DNA of 9,939 bases from Prolixibacteraceae bacterium (GTDB taxonomy: Bacteria > Bacteroidota > Bacteroidia > Bacteroidales > Prolixibacteraceae): positions 1 to 9,939 of the forward strand of contig SKHV01000382.1 of NCBI GenBank assembly GCA_007116765.1, written 5' to 3'. The stretch's first letter is position 1; every line of letters starts with the position of its first letter. A program made the position numbers and the translations under genes. The notes beneath the pieces are model-generated. The model made no database searches and had not been told where the DNA came from. It saw only the letters and a list, made by a program, of their open reading frames with translations. This document shows positions 8,143-9,939 of this stretch, in pieces.

Positions 8143-9015
8143 ATGAAAACATTTAAATTATTTATTTTACTACTATTTTTAAGCGTATTATTCAATGTAT
8201 TAAAGGCACAAGAAGTTAACTTTGTGTCTGACGAAGTACTTATTGAGCTATATCGAGGTGCACGCGTTGCCGATGTTGTGGATGGATTGGCATCGGTAGG
8301 TTATAGTGGTATTGGGGTTATGGACCCCGAAATATCGCCATTATGGCGCGATGTTAAAACAATGGAACATCGTTTTGCCGGTATAGCACTCACCGTAAGA
8401 TACGGGCCAACTAATCGGCCAATGTTTCCGCCGGCCGATATAAGTGAGCCTGAAAACTACGAGGTTTATCGTCAGTGGCGCGGAATGTGGTACAATGAAA
8501 TTTCTCCCGAGCCTTTTCGTGAGCTCATCAAACCGGGTTCAGTAATTGTTATGGATAATAAGGATGATAATGATACAGGATCGACCGGTTCAAAAAATAT
8601 TATGGATTGGAAAAATCGCGGAGCAGTAGGCTTGGTAACAGCCGGTGGAATTCGCGATATTGATGAAATAATTTTACAACGCAATCCTGTTTATACAAAT
8701 TACTACAAGCGTGGTCGTGGCGAACGCATTGGTCGTAATGAAATAATCGATATGCAAAGGCCTTTAGTTGTTGGTGGTGTTCTCATACATCCGGGCGATA
8801 TTGTTGTGGCCGATTCCGACGGTGTTGTTGTGGTACCTCGCAGGGTAGCGGTTCGGGTTGGTCAAATTGCATACATCGAATTAGTCGATGATATTCAAGG
8901 CCGAAGAGAATTATATGAAGAGTTAGAAATGGAATTTGACGAAACTGTTGAAGAGCGCGAAGAACCTTCTGTTTTCTTCCAAAAGTTAGGTTTACCTGAA
9001 TTCAATGCTCATTAA
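8143..9015 (+). CDS. Exported RraA-like protein (HMG aldolase / oxaloacetate decarboxylase family)
   Basis: This 290-residue protein has a clear Sec signal peptide (MKTFKLFILLLFLSVLF..., ending LKA-Q) followed by a fold of the RraA / 4-hydroxy-4-methyl-2-oxoglutarate aldolase family. Supporting motifs are ARVADVVDGLASVGYSGIGV near the start, RFAGIALTVRYGP, KPGSVIVMDNKDD, RGAVGLVTAGGIRDIDEI (R171, D172, the Arg-Asp pair used in aldolase-active members), LVVGGVLIHPGDIVVADSDG and VVVVPRR. The usual GE motif before the helix is replaced by GSTGSKN. A C-terminal extension is acidic (EMEFDETVEEREEP). Characterised relatives cleave or decarboxylate keto acids using a divalent metal, and E. coli RraA instead modulates RNase E. 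Export makes the RNase role unlikely and suggests a periplasmic aldolase or lyase acting with the upstream GH78 and oxidoreductase genes. Reaction and substrate are unknown. Confidence 0.85.
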   Translation: MKTFKLFILLLFLSVLFNVLKAQEVNFVSDEVLIELYRGARVADVVDGLASVGYSGIGVMDPEISPLWRDVKTMEHRFAGIALTVRYGPTNRPMFPPADISEPENYEVYRQWRGMWYNEISPEPFRELIKPGSVIVMDNKDDNDTGSTGSKNIMDWKNRGAVGLVTAGGIRDIDEIILQRNPVYTNYYKRGRGERIGRNEIIDMQRPLVVGGVLIHPGDIVVADSDGVVVVPRRVAVRVGQIAYIELVDDIQGRRELYEELEMEFDETVEEREEPSVFFQKLGLPEFNAH

Positions 9016-9103
9016 AATTTATTTACAGTAGGGTTTTCGTGAACAAAAACACCCAAAAAGTCTTTTATTGTCAGTTTTGTTTATATAATGCATTTTCAAA
9101 TTA

Positions 9104-9425
9104 TCAATAATTGAAGGCTTGTGCCATTAACTCCTGTTCTTTTAGAGATATTCCAATATGTTTTGCATGCATTTTCCACTGGCTGACAACAGATTTAACC
9201 TCTTTGAGGATAGAATCCATTTCTGGTTTTGTTAGTTGAAAATATTCACCTACACTTTTTGCCAGATCAAAATCAAGAGCATTGCTGTACACATCAATAT
9301 TTAAATGTATGGTATTTACCGGAAACCTTATTAATATGCGATTCAGCCATTTCAATTCGTGCTTTAAAAGCCAATTGATAAGCAAGAAATTCCCATGCTG
9401 CTTTGTCGAATGTATCACCTTTTCC
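9104..9425 (-). pseudogene. hipA-type toxin kinase remnant (N-terminal part and kinase core deleted)
   Basis: Two blocks of a HipA-family Ser/Thr kinase remain, in different frames. The first (9425 down to 9294) reads GKGDTFDKAAWEFLAYQLAF...VSGKYHTF, like the start of the HipA C-terminal kinase region, and is preceded directly by tandem stops. The second (about 9311 down to 9104) reads HLNIDVYSNALDFDLAKSVG...LKEQELMAQAFNY, which matches the end of HipA including the SVGEYF and VVSQW helices. The segment between GKYHTF and HLNID, which in intact HipA holds the catalytic Asp and metal-binding motifs, is absent. So is everything N-terminal to GKGDT. A GTG at 9418 opens a 104-codon frame through the second block, but its first 35 or so residues are out-of-frame hipA sequence, so it is not a real small protein. 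The locus cannot make an active kinase. The family call rests on motif memory and is fairly secure. Confidence 0.8.
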
Positions 9426-9711
9426 TTATTAAGCTAAGATCCTGTAATTTCCTGCCAAAACTATCGTCTGCAGTAAGTTTCAGAAAATTATCCTGCAAGC
9501 CTAATACTCTCAATGTATTAAAATATGCTGCCATTGAAACACTGCCTTTGCCTTTTTCAATCTGGTACAATTTACTTCGATCAATACCGGCACGTTCACT
9601 AACCTGTATGGTAGTAAGTTTTCTGCGTTTTCTGGCCAGCTTTATATTTTCACCTACCTATTCCAAAATTTTCCGGTATTTAGGAAACAGTACTTTCTTT
9701 TTAGAATTCAT
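9415..9711 (-). pseudogene. hipB-type Xre HTH antitoxin with in-frame stop
   Basis: On the minus strand, ATG at 9711 opens a 98-codon frame encoding MNSKKKVLFPKYRKILE, then TAG at 9660-9658, then VGENIKLARKRRKLTTIQVS, ERAGIDRSKLYQIEKGKGSV and onward to DLSLIRKR and TGA at 9417-9415. The second part is a complete Xre/HipB helix-turn-helix (TTIQVSERAGIDRSKLYQIE), and the first part fits the leader usual in Bacteroidota HipB proteins. The single nonsense codon therefore breaks an otherwise intact antitoxin of about normal size. The only Met after the stop (in SVSMAAYF) lies past the recognition helix, so restart there would not give a DNA-binding protein. The gene directly precedes the hipA remnant, the normal hipBA order. 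A sequencing error at 9658-9660 is the main alternative, but the decayed hipA supports genuine decay. Confidence 0.83.
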
Positions 9712-9718
9712 GCTTCAA

Positions 9719-9774
9719 TGTTGATTATTATCAACAAATATTGACATAATGTGGTAAATAAACAACAAATATTG
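9719..9774 (-). promoter_or_regulatory. Operator-like palindrome and direct repeats upstream of hipB remnant
   Basis: An 18-bp perfect-arm palindrome (TGTTGAT, TATT, ATCAACA; 9719-9736) lies 8 bp upstream of the hipB ATG. Overlapping and beyond it, the 12-mer CAACAAATATTG occurs twice (9732-9743 and 9763-9774), 31 bp apart, which is about three helical turns and places both on one face. HipB-type antitoxins autorepress by binding palindromic sites around their own promoter, so this is the likely operator and promoter region. No convincing Bacteroidota -7 element could be fixed. The role is inferred from position and symmetry. Confidence 0.5.
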
Positions 9775-9845
9775 GCTTCTTTAATCCCTGCTGCCGTGCA
9801 ATTGCATAGCCTGTAACGTAGTGAATGAGGATAACTGCGACCAAC

Positions 9846-9860
9846 TATGCCGTAGGCATA
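9846..9860. repeat. Short perfect hairpin, GCCGTAGG core (copy 1)
   Basis: TATGCC and GGCATA flank a GTA loop, giving a perfect 6-bp stem. The core GCCGTAGG recurs in the hairpin at 9896-9914. The two sit about 50 bp apart in non-coding DNA beyond the hipBA remnant and look like part of a REP-type dispersed repeat unit. Confidence 0.5.
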
Positions 9861-9895
9861 ACATGTGGGTAGAAATTGGCCACCCAGCCATTCCC

Positions 9896-9914
9896 TTTGC
9901 GCCGTAGGTGCAAA
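9896..9914. repeat. Short hairpin, GCCGTAGG core (copy 2)
   Basis: TTTGCGCC and GGTGCAAA flank a GTA loop, giving an 8-bp stem with one G-T wobble. It shares the GCCGTAGG core with 9846-9860. Between the two copies, TGGGT (9866-9870) and ACCCA (9882-9886) could form a third small stem. This arrangement resembles the multi-hairpin units linked to REP-associated tyrosine transposases, but no transposase is in the window. Confidence 0.5.
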
Positions 9915-9939
9915 ATTTGTCCGTGTTATTATCCCGTCC

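Larger units (their letters stand above)
9775..9939. other. Non-coding stretch with clustered small palindromes, no gene seen
   Basis: I find no convincing protein or RNA gene from the hipB upstream region to the window end. Besides the two GCCGTAGG hairpins there is a 10-bp palindrome TGCAATTGCA (9797-9806). Local composition is richer in G+C than the region just before it. It may be one edge of a dispersed repeat or an insertion scar. Confidence 0.45.

Noticed and set aside
9029..9056. Possible terminator after the RraA-like gene
   Set aside because: GGGTTTT and AAAACACCC can pair only with a bulge and a short stem, and the T-tract that follows is interrupted. It is not convincing.
9104..9418. 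104-codon GTG-start frame as an independent small gene
   Set aside because: Its first third is out-of-frame hipA sequence and only the rest matches the HipA C-terminus. It is better read as part of a deleted hipA.
9395..9724. Plus-strand 109-codon open frame
   Set aside because: It lies wholly antisense to the hipB remnant and start of hipA, and its translation shows no family motif.

Overview
The window looks like chromosomal DNA from a free-living or sediment-type Bacteroidota (Bacteroidia-like). The evidence is a type IX secretion (T9SS) C-terminal sorting domain on the first protein, AT-rich leaders with weak or no Shine-Dalgarno sequences, Sec signal peptides ending in xxA-Q, and a Tat-dependent Gfo/Idh/MocA oxidoreductase next to a DUF1080 protein and glycoside hydrolases. 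The genus cannot be read from the sequence.

Layout. Positions 1-9015 hold seven same-strand genes. In order they are: a GH5 cellulase-type enzyme with a carbohydrate-binding region and T9SS tail (5' end cut by the window); a secreted DUF1080 / 3-keto-disaccharide hydrolase family protein; a strong intrinsic terminator; a TauE/SafE (TSUP) membrane transporter overlapping a glycerate kinase by 4 bp; a Tat-signal Gfo/Idh/MocA oxidoreductase; a GH78 alpha-L-rhamnosidase-type enzyme; and an exported RraA-like protein. Positions 9104-9711 on the minus strand hold the wreck of a hipBA toxin-antitoxin locus. hipB has an in-frame stop, hipA lacks its N-terminal part and kinase core, and a palindromic operator-like site lies just upstream. 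Positions 9775-9939 hold no gene but contain short hairpins with a repeated GCCGTAGG core, resembling a dispersed REP-type repeat.

How the genes may work together. Five of the seven plus-strand proteins carry export signals, so most of the chemistry should be outside the cytoplasm: polysaccharide cleavage (GH5, surface or secreted), then periplasmic removal of alpha-L-rhamnosyl or similar residues (GH78). The Tat oxidoreductase plus DUF1080 pair matches the known oxidise, eliminate, hydrate, reduce route that cuts glycosides through 3-keto intermediates. The exported RraA-like protein (a family of aldolases and decarboxylases) and the cytosolic glycerate kinase could handle a small acid product, and the TSUP protein could move an anion. 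The families are well supported by sequence. The joint pathway and its substrate are inference. No SusC/SusD pair or regulator is present in the window, so this may be part of a larger locus.
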